Source: Methylorubrum suomiense (lineage in GTDB: Bacteria; Pseudomonadota; Alphaproteobacteria; Rhizobiales; Beijerinckiaceae). From it: a DNA stretch of 64,000 nucleotides. The translations under genes and the position numbers were made by a program. The notes beneath the pieces are model-generated. The model did not search any database. It was not told the origin of the DNA and worked only from the letters and a program-made list of their open reading frames with translations. Below, piece after piece: positions 8,224 through 17,528 of the stretch (the stretch's first letter is position 1; the number at the start of each line of letters is the position of its first letter). The stretch lies in contig NZ_BPRE01000001.1 of NCBI RefSeq assembly GCF_022179765.1, positions 434,001-498,000 on the forward strand, given 5' to 3'.

Positions 8224-10220
8224 TCGGCCGGCACCGCGGACGGCGGCAGCTTCGCCCGCGCCTTGACGGGAGCGCCCACGCGCATGCGCCGGTCGGTGAG
8301 CGACAGGCCGCCGCCCGCCGCCATGATCAGCGCGCCGATCCAGATCAGGAGCACGAGAGGCTTGTGGTAGAGCCGCAGGCCGATCGACCCGTCGGGCATC
8401 ACCTCGCCGAGGCTCGCGTAGATCTGACTGAACCCGATCGTGGTCAGCCCGGCTTCCGTCACCGTCATCCGCCGGGAGGGGTAGAAACGCTTGCCGGTCT
8501 CGACCGTGCCGACGAAATCGCCGGCTTTGGTGCGCAGGGTCAGGAAGGCCGCAGTCTCCTCGTAATTCTCACCCTTCTTCGGGCCGACCCGGTCGAGGGT
8601 GGCGACGTAGGAACCCGCCGTCACTTGCCCACCGGGGCGGATGGTGCCGAGGCCTTCCGTGGCCCAGCCCTGCGCGGCGATACCCAGCACCGCGACGCCG
8701 ACGCCCGCATGCGCCAGGGCGGTGCCCCAGGCCGAGCGCGGCAGGCCGATCGCCCGGCGCCACGTCGTGCCGAGATCGCGGCTGCGGCTCTGGCTGGTGC
8801 CGCGGGCACGGACCCAGATCTCCAGGGCCGAGCCGATGATGAGATAGGCGCCGATGCCGAGTCCGATCGGTGCCATGACCGGCCCGCCCCAGGTCATCGC
8901 GGCGGCCGCGAGCCCGACGACGAGCGCCACCGCGAAGGCCGCGAGCAGGCGCTGGGCGGCCGCCGCCGCATCGCCACGCTTCCAGGCGAGTCCCTGGCCG
9001 AACGGGACGATGAACAGCAGCGGCAGCGCCAGGGGAATGAAGGTCCAGTTGAAGAAGGGCGGGCCGACCGAGATCTTGTCGCCCGTCAGCATCTCCAGCA
9101 GCAGCGGATAGAGCGTGCCGACGAACACCGTGGCGCAGGCGGCGACGAGGAAAAGGTTGTTCATCACCAGCGCGCCCTCGCGGGAGATCGGCGCGAACAG
9201 GCCGCCCTGGCGCAGCATCGGCGCCCGCCACGCGAACAGGCTGAGGGAGCCGCCGATGAACAGGGCGAGGATGCCGAGGATGAAGACGCCGCGGCTCGGA
9301 TCCGAAGCGAAGCTGTGGACCGAGGTCAGGAGGCCGGAGCGGACGATGAAGGTGCCGACCAGCGAGAGCGAGAAGGTCAGGATGGCGAGCAGCACCGTCC
9401 AGACCTTGAGCGCGTCGCGCTTCTCCATGACGACGGTGGAGTGCAACAGCGCCGTGCCGGCGATCCAGGGCATCAGCGAGGCGTTCTCGACCGGGTCCCA
9501 GAACCACCAGCCGCCCCAGCCGAGCTCGTAATAGGCCCAGTACGACCCCATGGCGATGCCGAGCGTCAGGAAGCTCCAGGCGATCAGGGTCCAGGGCCGC
9601 ACGGCGCGCGCCCAGACGGCGTCGATGCGCCCCTCGATCAGTGCGGCGACGGCGAAGGCGAAGGTGATCGAGAAGCCGACATAGCCGAGATAGAGCAGCG
9701 GCGGATGGATCGCGAGGCCGAGATCCTGCAGCAGCGGGTTGAGGTCGTTGCCCTCGAGCGGCGCCGGGGCGACGCGGCTGAACGGGTTCGAGGTCGTGAT
9801 GATGAACAGCACGAACACGAAGGTGATCGAGGCCTGCACCATCAGGGTGTTGGTGCGCAGGACCGCCGGCACGGAATTCTTGGCGGTGGCGACCCAGGCC
9901 CCGAACAGGGCGAGGATGAGCACCCAGAGCAGCATCGAGCCCTCGTGGTTCCCCCACACGCCGGAGATCTTGTAGATCAGCGGCTTGGCCGTGTGAGAGT
10001 TCTCGACGACGTTCTGGACCGAGAAGTCCGAGGCGACATGCGCGTAGGTGAGCGCGCAGAACGAAAACAGGATGCAGGCGAAGGTGCCGAGCGCCGCCGG
10101 CACCGCGACCTCGCGCAACGCCGCATCGCCGGAGCGGGCGGCCCAGGCCGGCATCACCGCCTGGACGAGAGAGAGGGCCAGCGCGAGCGCCAGGGCGTAA
10201 TGGCCGAGCTCGACGATCAC
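8220..10220 (-). CDS. ccmF: cytochrome c-type heme lyase subunit CcmF/CycK
   Basis: This is a 666-residue polytopic inner-membrane protein, the usual length for CcmF. The tryptophan-rich heme-handling motif GWGGWWFWDP lies near residues 233-244 in a periplasmic loop, flanked by conserved histidine regions. It takes heme from holo-CcmE and, with CcmH and CcmI, attaches it to apocytochrome c. The start is GTG at 10220. The gene lies 45 bases downstream of ccmE and overlaps ccmH by four bases. Cytochrome c maturation is needed for methanol and methylamine oxidation chains, which use c-type cytochromes. Confidence 0.96.
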   Translation of the reverse strand: MIVELGHYALALALALSLVQAVMPAWAARSGDAALREVAVPAALGTFACILFSFCALTYAHVASDFSVQNVVENSHTAKPLIYKISGVWGNHEGSMLLWVLILALFGAWVATAKNSVPAVLRTNTLMVQASITFVFVLFIITTSNPFSRVAPAPLEGNDLNPLLQDLGLAIHPPLLYLGYVGFSITFAFAVAALIEGRIDAVWARAVRPWTLIAWSFLTLGIAMGSYWAYYELGWGGWWFWDPVENASLMPWIAGTALLHSTVVMEKRDALKVWTVLLAILTFSLSLVGTFIVRSGLLTSVHSFASDPSRGVFILGILALFIGGSLSLFAWRAPMLRQGGLFAPISREGALVMNNLFLVAACATVFVGTLYPLLLEMLTGDKISVGPPFFNWTFIPLALPLLFIVPFGQGLAWKRGDAAAAAQRLLAAFAVALVVGLAAAAMTWGGPVMAPIGLGIGAYLIIGSALEIWVRARGTSQSRSRDLGTTWRRAIGLPRSAWGTALAHAGVGVAVLGIAAQGWATEGLGTIRPGGQVTAGSYVATLDRVGPKKGENYEETAAFLTLRTKAGDFVGTVETGKRFYPSRRMTVTEAGLTTIGFSQIYASLGEVMPDGSIGLRLYHKPLVLLIWIGALIMAAGGGLSLTDRRMRVGAPVKARAKLPPSAVPAE

Positions 10221-10265
10221 GAATGGGTCTCCCGCGCGGACACGATCCGGTTGGTGGTCATGGGG

Positions 10266-10793
10266 CTACCGCTCGCTGCGCTGGCCGAGGGTCGCGTCGG
10301 CGGCCGGCTTCGCGGCATCTTTCGGGGTCTCTTTGGCTGCTTCCGCGGGCGGCTTGCCGCCGCCCTCCTGCCAGCGCCCCTGCGCCTTCAGAGCGTCGGC
10401 GACCTCGCGGGGCATGTAGTTCTCGTCGTGCTTGGCCAGCACGGTGTCGGCGCGGAACACGCCGCCCATATCGAGGGTGCCCTCGGCGACGATACCCTGG
10501 CCCTCGCGGAACAGGTCCGGCAATTGGCCGCGATACTGCACCGGCACGGTCGCGCCCGTATCGGTCACCGAGAACTCGACATTCTGGTCGGGGCCGCGCT
10601 TGAGCGAGCCCTCCGTCACGAGGCCGCCGAGGCGGAAGCGGGTTCCCGGTGCCACGCCCTGGGCGGCGACTTCCGTGGGCGAGCGGAAGAACACGATCGA
10701 GCCGGTCATCGCCGACAGGATCAGCCCCAGCGCCAGGGCCAGCACGGCCCCGCAGCAGGCGATGAGGATCAGGCGGCGGCTCTTGCGGGTCAC
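10266..10793 (-). CDS. ccmE: heme chaperone CcmE/CycJ
   Basis: The protein is 175 residues. One N-terminal membrane anchor (about 7-29) is followed by a periplasmic OB-fold. The heme-ligating motif AKHDENYMP contains His122, which binds heme covalently, and Tyr126, which acts as the axial ligand in the family. The Pro/Ala/Glu-rich tail after residue 135 is disordered. The start is GTG at 10793. A 157-base gap separates it from ccmI, so ccmEFH may have its own promoter, although I see no clear consensus there. Confidence 0.95.
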   Translation of the reverse strand: MTRKSRRLILIACCGAVLALALGLILSAMTGSIVFFRSPTEVAAQGVAPGTRFRLGGLVTEGSLKRGPDQNVEFSVTDTGATVPVQYRGQLPDLFREGQGIVAEGTLDMGGVFRADTVLAKHDENYMPREVADALKAQGRWQEGGGKPPAEAAKETPKDAAKPAADATLGQRSER

Positions 10794-10950
10794 AGGGTTC
10801 CGTCCCGGTTCGTCGGCGCGTTCCTGGCCTTCGGGCAGGGCTCGAAGGGCGGCCTGACATCTTTCTTAGAGTTGTTCGCTTGAACGGTTTCGGCCCGCGC
10901 GCCCCTCGGGTCAAGGTTGAGCGGGCGGGACCGATTGTCAGAGGTGCCCT

Positions 10951-12555
10951 TCAGGGCTTGGCCACGAGGTCCAGTTCCCGGCCGAGCGCGTCGAGCCGTT
11001 CCACCGCGACCGGATTGGCGGCGAGGGCCATCTTGGCCCGGTCGAGCGCCTGGATCGCGGCGGCCCGGTCGCCGATCACCCCGTAGGAGCGCACGAGGCG
11101 CATCCACTCGTCGGTGCTTCCGCCCTTGGCCGCCAATCGCCGGTCGAGCGTTGCGACCATGCCGCGGATCGCCGCCTCCCGTTCGGCCGGCGGCATCGTC
11201 CGGATGGCATTGGCGGCGGCATCGGAATCCATCCCCCCACCGCGCGGCGCCTCGCCCGGGGGCTTCGCGTCGGAGGATCTGGACTCCGACGGACCGGTCT
11301 CGGTCGGCTTGGCGTCGGAGGATGCCTCGGCCGATCCGGGCATGCCGCCGGGGCGGATTTCGGCGAGGCCGAGTTCACGGGCCTGCGCGTCCAAGCGAGC
11401 ACGGGCCGCCTCGTCACCCTTCAGGGCCTCGCGGGCGCGGACCAGCGCGTCGAGCGCCTTGTCACGCTCGCCGAGCACCGCGTGGGAACGCACGAGGCGC
11501 AGCCACTCGTCGGCGGTTCCACCCTGCTTGGCCAAGCGCCGCTCCAGCCCCTCGACCATGCCGCGAATCGCGTCGATCCGCTCCGAGGGCGGAAGCGCCT
11601 GGATGCTGGCCGCCGGGCCCGCGACCGAGGAATTGCCGGCCGCCGCGCCGCCCCCGGGCTGCTCAGGCTTCGGGCCGCCCTCCGGCGTCGCCGGCGCTGC
11701 GGTCTCTCCCTTGAGGCGGGCCAGAGTGTCGCGCACCGTGGGAAGCCAGGGCGCGTCGGTGGGCGCCCCGTCGGCGAGCGCGCCGAGCCGACGGATCGCG
11801 CCGGCCACGTCGCCGGCCTGTTCGTCGCCGCGGGCGAGGTAGAACTGGGCCTTGGGGGCCTTCGGATCGGCGGCGGCGGCGCGGCTCAGCACCTTGCGGG
11901 CCTCCGGCGAAACCGCGCCGTCGGCGGCGACGACCAGGGCCTCGCCCCAGTCGGAGAGCGCGGAGGCGTCCTCGCCCTTAAGGCGAACAATGGCGGCATA
12001 GGCCCGGGCCGCGTCGTCGTAGCGCCCGAGGCGCATATAGACGGGGCCGAGCACGCTCCAGCCGCGGACGTCGTCCGGGTGGCTCGCGAGACGCGCCTCG
12101 ATCTGGCCGATGGCGGTCATCAGATCCTGCGCCCCGGCGCGACTCGCGCTCCGGTCGGCATCGGTCTGCGAGGGAAGGTTCGGCGAGCCGTACAAGCCGT
12201 AGACCACGAGCGCCACGAGGGGGATCGTCGACAGGGCGAAGGCGGAGGCCGCGCGGCGCTGACGCAGATGCGGCTCCGCCAGCGGCGCCAGCGTCGATTT
12301 CGCCGCACTCTCCTCGCGGCTCGCGCGCAGGAGGCGGCGCGCGGCCTCGGTGCGGGCGGCTTCGGCCTCGGCCGGTGCGATCAGCCCGCGCGCGAGATCC
12401 CGCTCGATCTCGGCGAGTTGATCCTCGTAGAAGCCGGCCTCGGTCGAGAGCTCGGCCCCAGCCACCTCCTGGCGGCGGCGGCGCGACATCGGCCAGAGCA
12501 GCGCGAAGACGGCCGCGCCGGTCATGGCCGCCAGAATGAACCAGATCGCCGTCAT
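10951..12555 (-). CDS. ccmI: cytochrome c biogenesis protein CcmI/CycH with duplicated C-terminal module
   Basis: The protein is 534 residues from the ATG at 12555. The N terminus has two transmembrane segments (about 2-22 and 105-125) separated by a cytoplasmic leucine-zipper-like loop, as in CcmI. TPR-like helices follow from about residue 140 to 270. This part binds the C-terminal helix of apocytochrome c and hands it to CcmF-CcmH. The C-terminal region is unusual: two copies of a roughly 85-residue module (about 317-399 and 447-534), each with PPxER, AIRGMV, ERRLA/DRRLA and EWxRLVRS, are joined by a Pro/Ser/Asp linker with SSDAKP repeats. It is the first gene of the ccm block. Confidence 0.9.
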   Translation of the reverse strand: MTAIWFILAAMTGAAVFALLWPMSRRRRQEVAGAELSTEAGFYEDQLAEIERDLARGLIAPAEAEAARTEAARRLLRASREESAAKSTLAPLAEPHLRQRRAASAFALSTIPLVALVVYGLYGSPNLPSQTDADRSASRAGAQDLMTAIGQIEARLASHPDDVRGWSVLGPVYMRLGRYDDAARAYAAIVRLKGEDASALSDWGEALVVAADGAVSPEARKVLSRAAAADPKAPKAQFYLARGDEQAGDVAGAIRRLGALADGAPTDAPWLPTVRDTLARLKGETAAPATPEGGPKPEQPGGGAAAGNSSVAGPAASIQALPPSERIDAIRGMVEGLERRLAKQGGTADEWLRLVRSHAVLGERDKALDALVRAREALKGDEAARARLDAQARELGLAEIRPGGMPGSAEASSDAKPTETGPSESRSSDAKPPGEAPRGGGMDSDAAANAIRTMPPAEREAAIRGMVATLDRRLAAKGGSTDEWMRLVRSYGVIGDRAAAIQALDRAKMALAANPVAVERLDALGRELDLVAKP

Positions 12556-12723
12556 TGGCCCCTGAATACTAGCTCGGCCCCGTGTAGTGCCGGAGCAGGG
12601 TCCGCACGACATCGCCCTCGGGCGACACGTCGTCACGCGAAGCGCAAGGCGCGAAGGTAGCGCCTTAGCATAGGTCCGGCCGGGCGTAACCTTGGCCGGT
12701 CAATCTCGATTCTCTTCTGTGAC

Positions 12724-14139
12724 TCAACGCTGCCCCGCCCCGGCGGGCGCGTCGCCGGGCACCTCGATCACGGCCCGCAACCCGCCCAGGCCGGCGGCCT
12801 CCAGGCGGAACCGACCGCGATAGAGGGCGGCCAAGTCGGCGACGATGGACAGGCCGAGGCCGGAGCCCGGCTTGGTCTCGTCGAGGCGGCGTCCGCGCTT
12901 GAGCACAGCGGCGCGGTCCTCCTCGGGCAGGCCCGGCCCGTCATCCTCCACGGCGACGATGAGGTGGGGATAATCGTCGCCCCCGATCGGCGTCGCCGCG
13001 ATCGAGACGCGGCCATGGGCCCATTTCGACGCGTTGTCGACGAGATTGCCGATCATCTCCTCGAAATCCTGCTTCTCTCCGCGGAAGCGCAGGCCCGGCG
13101 AGACGCGGACCTCGTAGGCGATGTCCTTGTCGCGATAGATCTTGCCGAAGGTGCGCACGAGGCCGGCGAGCGCCGGCTCGACCTCGGTGGAGGTGCCCAG
13201 CGTCCCGGCCAGGGCGGCGGCGCGCGCCCGGTCGAGATGGTAGTTCACCTGATCGCGCATCACCGCGGCCTGCTCGCGGATCTTCTCCGACAGCTCCGGC
13301 GGCGCATCGCTGCTGCCGACCTCGTTGACGATGATCGAGAGCGGCGTCTTGAGAGCGTGGGCGAGGTTGCCGACCTGGGTGCGGGCGCGCTCCAGGATCT
13401 CGCGATTGGTCTCGATCAGGAGATTGATCTCGCCGGCCAGCGGAGCGATGTCGCGCGGGTACTCGCCGTCGATCCGGTCGGCCTCGCCACGGCGGATGGT
13501 GCCGAGCGCCGTGCGCAGCTTGCGCAGGGGTGCGAGGCCGAAGCGGATCTGCAGGAGCGCGGTCGCCGCCAGCGAGAAGCCGAGCAGCCCGAAGGTCATG
13601 AACAGCGAGAAGCGGAAGCGCTCGACGTCGTTCACGATTTCGTCGGCGGGGCCTGCGACCCGCACCGTGTAGCGCCCCTCCGTACCGACATCGACGTCGC
13701 GCTCGACGATGCGCAGCGTCCGGTCGTCCTGGCCCCGTCCATAACCCTGGCGAATCTGGCCGATCGTCGCGGTGCCGGCCTGATCCGGACCTTTCAGCGG
13801 GACGCCGACGAGCGAGCGCGAGGTGCGCAGGTCCCGCGGCTTCGCGTCGGGCCGCCCGACCTGCCAGTACCAGCCCGACAGGGGCAGGTCGAAGCGCGGA
13901 TCGCCCAGCGAGAAGGAGCGCGTCTCGGGATCGCTCGGGGAGACGAGGTCGGTGGCGAGATTGTTGGCGAAGACGAGCAACCGGCTGTCGAAGGCCCGCT
14001 CAGTGTTCTCACGGTAGAGCGTCGTGAGGATGAAGGCCGCGATGACGAGGATCGCGGTGCTCGACAGAAACGAGGAGACCGCGAGCCGGACCGCGATGGA
14101 GCGGCGGCGCAGGGGAAGCCAGGCGAGGCGGTCGGTCAT
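12724..14139 (-). CDS. sensor histidine kinase, FeuQ/PhoQ-like
   Basis: The protein is 471 residues with two transmembrane segments (about 17-40 and 174-198) enclosing a periplasmic sensor domain. HAMP and HisKA follow, with His261 in AHALKTPL as phosphorylation site, and then an HATPase domain with an N box (NLVDNASKW), DDGPGLPEE and GSGLGLSIV. The sequence style matches the FeuQ/PhoQ-like kinases of rhizobia and relatives. Its cognate regulator is at 14913-15590 in the same direction, but two small genes lie between them. The start is the ATG at 14139, eight bases after the DUF2335 stop, so co-transcription is likely. Confidence 0.88.
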   Translation of the reverse strand: MTDRLAWLPLRRRSIAVRLAVSSFLSSTAILVIAAFILTTLYRENTERAFDSRLLVFANNLATDLVSPSDPETRSFSLGDPRFDLPLSGWYWQVGRPDAKPRDLRTSRSLVGVPLKGPDQAGTATIGQIRQGYGRGQDDRTLRIVERDVDVGTEGRYTVRVAGPADEIVNDVERFRFSLFMTFGLLGFSLAATALLQIRFGLAPLRKLRTALGTIRRGEADRIDGEYPRDIAPLAGEINLLIETNREILERARTQVGNLAHALKTPLSIIVNEVGSSDAPPELSEKIREQAAVMRDQVNYHLDRARAAALAGTLGTSTEVEPALAGLVRTFGKIYRDKDIAYEVRVSPGLRFRGEKQDFEEMIGNLVDNASKWAHGRVSIAATPIGGDDYPHLIVAVEDDGPGLPEEDRAAVLKRGRRLDETKPGSGLGLSIVADLAALYRGRFRLEAAGLGGLRAVIEVPGDAPAGAGQR

Positions 14140-14147
14140 TGCGGCTT

Positions 14148-14600
14148 CTACTGTTTGTCCTTCGTCCTGCCCGAGCCGCGTCGGTACAGGAAGGCCCCAA
14201 CGACGGAAACGATGGTCCCGCCACCGATCGTTCCGGCGACCCAGGGTTCACCCATCCAGAGTGCGAACGCGGAGACCGCCAGGGCCGAAAGAGCGAACAC
14301 GGTCGCGCTGATCTGTCCGATCAGATCGCGCCGGATGGAGGCTTCGAGCGCTGCCTTCTCATAGGAGCGTCGATGCTCCGACTCACCTTCCCACTGCCGG
14401 AAAATGCGTTCGGGCGCATCCGGCACGAGCTTTCGAAAATCGTCGAGGACGGCCGGCGGCGGCAGGGGGCCACGCCAGGATACCCCGCGTTCGACAACGA
14501 CTGTCCGGTCACGCTGCGTCTCGGAACTTCCCTGATCGGTCGGTCCCGCTTGCCGGGCCGGTGCGCTACTCCGCCTCGGCTTGCGCACGGATATGCTCAC
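14148..14600 (-). CDS. DUF2335 family membrane protein
   Basis: The protein is 150 residues. A disordered basic N terminus is followed by the GPLPPPAVLDDF motif (about 44-55) and an amphipathic helix containing AEHRR-like sequence. Two C-terminal hydrophobic helices (about 95-115 and 119-139) complete the protein. This arrangement is that of DUF2335 predicted membrane proteins, which often occur in phage-like or mobile contexts and have no settled function. The start is GTG at 14600, 35 bases inside the end of the small upstream ORF. The gene sits between a response regulator and its sensor kinase, an unusual place. Confidence 0.75.
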   Translation of the reverse strand: MSISVRKPRRSSAPARQAGPTDQGSSETQRDRTVVVERGVSWRGPLPPPAVLDDFRKLVPDAPERIFRQWEGESEHRRSYEKAALEASIRRDLIGQISATVFALSALAVSAFALWMGEPWVAGTIGGGTIVSVVGAFLYRRGSGRTKDKQ

Positions 14601-14784
14601 GCTCGATCACGACCCGCATGTCATTCCCGATCCTGAGGCCATCGCTCAACAGGGCATCGGCCTCGTCGCGATGTGGATAGCGTGCCGGGTCCGAGGCCGG
14701 CCACACGGAAACCAGCGCGCTCAGACCAGCGAAGAAGCTGCCGAGGCGGGTCCGCTCAGGAAATTTCTGGGTCGTCGCACGCAT
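14566..14784 (-). CDS. small hypothetical protein paired with DUF2335 protein
   Basis: This is a 72-residue protein from the ATG at 14784 to TAG at 14566. It contains a run typical of small proteins found next to DUF2335 genes: a hydrophobic AGLSALVSVWPASDPARYPH segment (about 18-37), then a Ser-Asp-Gly-Leu-Arg helix and a charged C terminus. It overlaps the DUF2335 gene by 35 bases, so the pair is likely translated together. The frame is open back to 14916 but the upstream part lacks coding character. Function is unknown; a two-gene unit such as a toxin-antitoxin pair is possible but unproven. Confidence 0.5.
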   Translation of the reverse strand: MRATTQKFPERTRLGSFFAGLSALVSVWPASDPARYPHRDEADALLSDGLRIGNDMRVVIEREHIRAQAEAE

Positions 14785-14912
14785 CGGGACAGGAAGGACC
14801 CGTTCGGAGAAGTGGGGCGCTCCAGCCGTGGACTGCGCCCTCGGCTCGCACGCCTTGACCTTAGGACATGGTCCGCGCGGTTGCCACGAAATTGAGCGAG
14901 GGCTTCGCCCCC

Positions 14913-15590
<678 letters not shown>

Positions 15591-15712
15591 GGTCGGTCAC
15601 TCCTCGATCCTCAAAACGTCGTCGGGAATACCTTATCCGGAGCGACGTTTCTCAATCCTTGTGCACCCCCGACGCACCGGCGATTTCTTGAAGGCCGGCG
15701 GCTGGGGATGGC

Positions 15713-16096
15713 CTACCACTGCCCGCTGACCTGCCCCGACTGGCCGTCGACCATGACCTGGACGAATTGCCCGTCCCGACGCAAGGCGGTGAGCAGGTAA
15801 ACGAGTCCGGCATCGTGCCGGCACAGCCGGGCGCGCTGAATCTCGGCCCGGGGAATCGCCTGACGCGCGGCGCGGATCGCCGCGATCGGCGGGACCACGC
15901 GCTTGTCGGCCACCGCCTCGCGCAGATCGGCGGGCGACAGACAGTCGTCTCCGCGATTCATCGGCTCGCGGATCTGCGGCGCCGGCGCAAGGGCGCCGGT
16001 CTCCTCGGCAAGAGGACCGACCGCATCCGTCGCGAAAACCGCGACGGTCGAGACGACGATCAACAGGGCGAAAGCTTGGCGCATTGAAAACGACAT
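15713..16096 (-). CDS. PepSY-domain periplasmic protein
   Basis: The protein is about 127 residues from the ATG at 16096, or 123 from the ATG at 16084. An N-terminal signal sequence (FALLIVVSTVAVFA) is followed by a PepSY-like fold: the segment LSPADLREAVADKRVVP, the IAAIRAARQAIPRAEIQRARL helix region and strands ending GQFVQVMVDGQSGQV. Cys residues flank the start of the domain. In alphaproteobacteria small PepSY proteins commonly sit directly upstream of PhoPQ/FeuPQ-like two-component genes. In rhizobia a small periplasmic protein (FeuN) in this position restrains the kinase. By position this protein may modulate the kinase at 12724-14139; that is inference. Confidence 0.78.
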   Translation of the reverse strand: MSFSMRQAFALLIVVSTVAVFATDAVGPLAEETGALAPAPQIREPMNRGDDCLSPADLREAVADKRVVPPIAAIRAARQAIPRAEIQRARLCRHDAGLVYLLTALRRDGQFVQVMVDGQSGQVSGQW

Positions 16097-16517
16097 TCGC
16101 GCCGGAGCACTGAATGCGTCCTGAATGTTCGGGACGCGACACCGACCGGGAAGATGAAATGTGGATTTGCGGTCGGTTGCCATGGTCTCGGGCGAGCTTC
16201 GGTGCGGGTTAAGTTCAGATGGCCGTGACGGTTCCCCACGGCGCCCTGCGCCGCCCGACCGCCCGGTATGCGGTACGGAGTCACCATCGCGCGTGATTCG
16301 CGGCGTCGGACCGGCAGCCGCCAGGTCTCGGGCATAATCGTGTGCGGCCCCGTGCAGCGCGCGGATCGAATCCTCGAAGTCCCGAAGCGCGATCCGGAAG
16401 CGGGCCGTCGCGGCCCGGATCCGGCGCCGCGCAAGGCACCGCCGTCCGTGAGCACCCGGATCGAACCGGTTGGCGAAGGCGGCTCGTCCCATGTCCCCCC
16501 CCGAATGGATCGTCCGA
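16097..16517. other. 421-base stretch without an assigned gene
   Basis: The region lies between the PepSY gene and the end of the GTA cluster. A minus-strand frame starting at ATG 16492 is open and has coding-like third positions for about 75 codons (to near 16270), encoding an Arg/Ala-rich helical segment. It then runs without a stop into the PepSY frame through sequence that does not look coding. It may be a gene remnant. The promoter of the PepSY-regulator operon probably lies at 16100-16250. Confidence 0.4.
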
Positions 16518-16871
16518 TCAGGACCGCGGGCGATGCGGGAGATCGTTTAATCGCCGGAGGATCTCTTCGAGCTTGTCGCGGGTGCGGAGATCGCTGCGCT
16601 CGACGTCTCGGGCGATCTCGGCGGAGAGCCGGGTCAGATCCTCCAGCGTTCGCGTCCGGCTCTCGAGAGCCGCAGCCACCGCGATGTTGGTCTGCGAGGC
16701 CCGCTCCAGGGCCGCCGCCGTGGCGCCGGTCTCCTCGATCCGCGCCTCCAGACTGCGCAGGCTGTCGCGGTAGAGATGCAGGCAGGCGATGCCGAGCAGC
16801 ACCGCGACGATCCAGCCGGCGCCGCCATCGGCGAACAGCAGACGGGCGGCCTCGATGGCGATCTTGTCCAC
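16518..16871 (-). CDS. small membrane protein with coiled coil, end of GTA/phage cluster
   Basis: The protein is 117 residues from GTG at 16871. A single hydrophobic helix (about 20-36, GWIVAVLLGIACLHLY) is followed by a long heptad-rich alpha-helical coiled coil (about 40-110) ending in a basic tail. This resembles the Rz/holin-accessory or tail-associated membrane proteins found at the end of phage lysis modules. It follows the holin-like gene and the endolysin in the same direction, which supports a lysis-accessory role, but no family was recognised. The frame is open to 16985; the GTG start was chosen because the extra residues are Pro/Arg-rich low complexity. Confidence 0.6.
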   Translation of the reverse strand: MDKIAIEAARLLFADGGAGWIVAVLLGIACLHLYRDSLRSLEARIEETGATAAALERASQTNIAVAAALESRTRTLEDLTRLSAEIARDVERSDLRTRDKLEEILRRLNDLPHRPRS

Positions 16872-16941
16872 GGCGGCGCTCCGGAGCGGCTTGCGAGGCG
16901 GGCCCGCTTCGGGCCGCCTTGGGAGTCGGGCCGCCTTGGGA

Positions 16942-17496
16942 TCAGGTGCGCGGCCGGCGCGGGGCGGAACCGGGGACGCGGTCAAGGGCGGCGTGCAGGG
17001 TGTTGGCGGCGGTCGCGTCCGCCTCCAGCGGCAGGGCGCGGAACACCTTGGCGGCGATCCCCGGCCCGTCGCCCGCGGCCCGGACCAGCCAGGCCGGTGC
17101 CTCGTCCAGCGCCCGCTGCACCGCGCGGGCGATCACTGCCGAGCCGAGGGTGACGGTCAGGGTTCGCCCGCGAACCGTGCCGGCAACGGCGTTGAGGGCG
17201 TAGTCGGTGGCGTTGCGCACCAGCCGCTCCACCAGGGCATCGGTGACGAGGAGGCGCAAGGGCCCGGCGATGCGGGCGATCAAGGCCGCCACGACGGCCG
17301 CGAGCACCGGCCCGGTCAGCCCGGCGAGGGCGTGGGCGAGGGCAACCAGGCCATCGCCCCAGGGCAGCACGACGACGGCGTCGGCGGCATGGGCGGGGGT
17401 GCAGGCCCGGGGCGCGGCGATCACGACGGCGGCCGCGAGCAGCAGCCCGCGCAGACCGGATGCGGAGCGCCGGGTGGCCGGTTCAGGCAGAGCCAT
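16942..17496 (-). CDS. secreted or membrane protein of GTA lysis region, holin-like
   Basis: The protein is 184 residues from the ATG at 17496 with GAAAGGA upstream. Hydrophobic segments lie at about 13-30 (signal-like, ending near AHA), 40-55 and 57-80. The C-terminal half is Ala-rich and amphipathic. It is located immediately after the endolysin gene in the phage-like cluster, so a holin or superinfection/lysis-control role is plausible. No family could be recognised, and the upstream frame to 18144 is not coding. Confidence 0.6.
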   Translation of the reverse strand: MALPEPATRRSASGLRGLLLAAAVVIAAPRACTPAHAADAVVVLPWGDGLVALAHALAGLTGPVLAAVVAALIARIAGPLRLLVTDALVERLVRNATDYALNAVAGTVRGRTLTVTLGSAVIARAVQRALDEAPAWLVRAAGDGPGIAAKVFRALPLEADATAANTLHAALDRVPGSAPRRPRT

Positions 17497-17528
17497 GACA
17501 GATATCCTTTCTCGGGAGCGGACAGGTT

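Noticed and set aside
8172..10883. Long plus-strand open frame across the ccm genes
   Set aside because: Antisense to clearly identified ccmF and ccmE; no domain.
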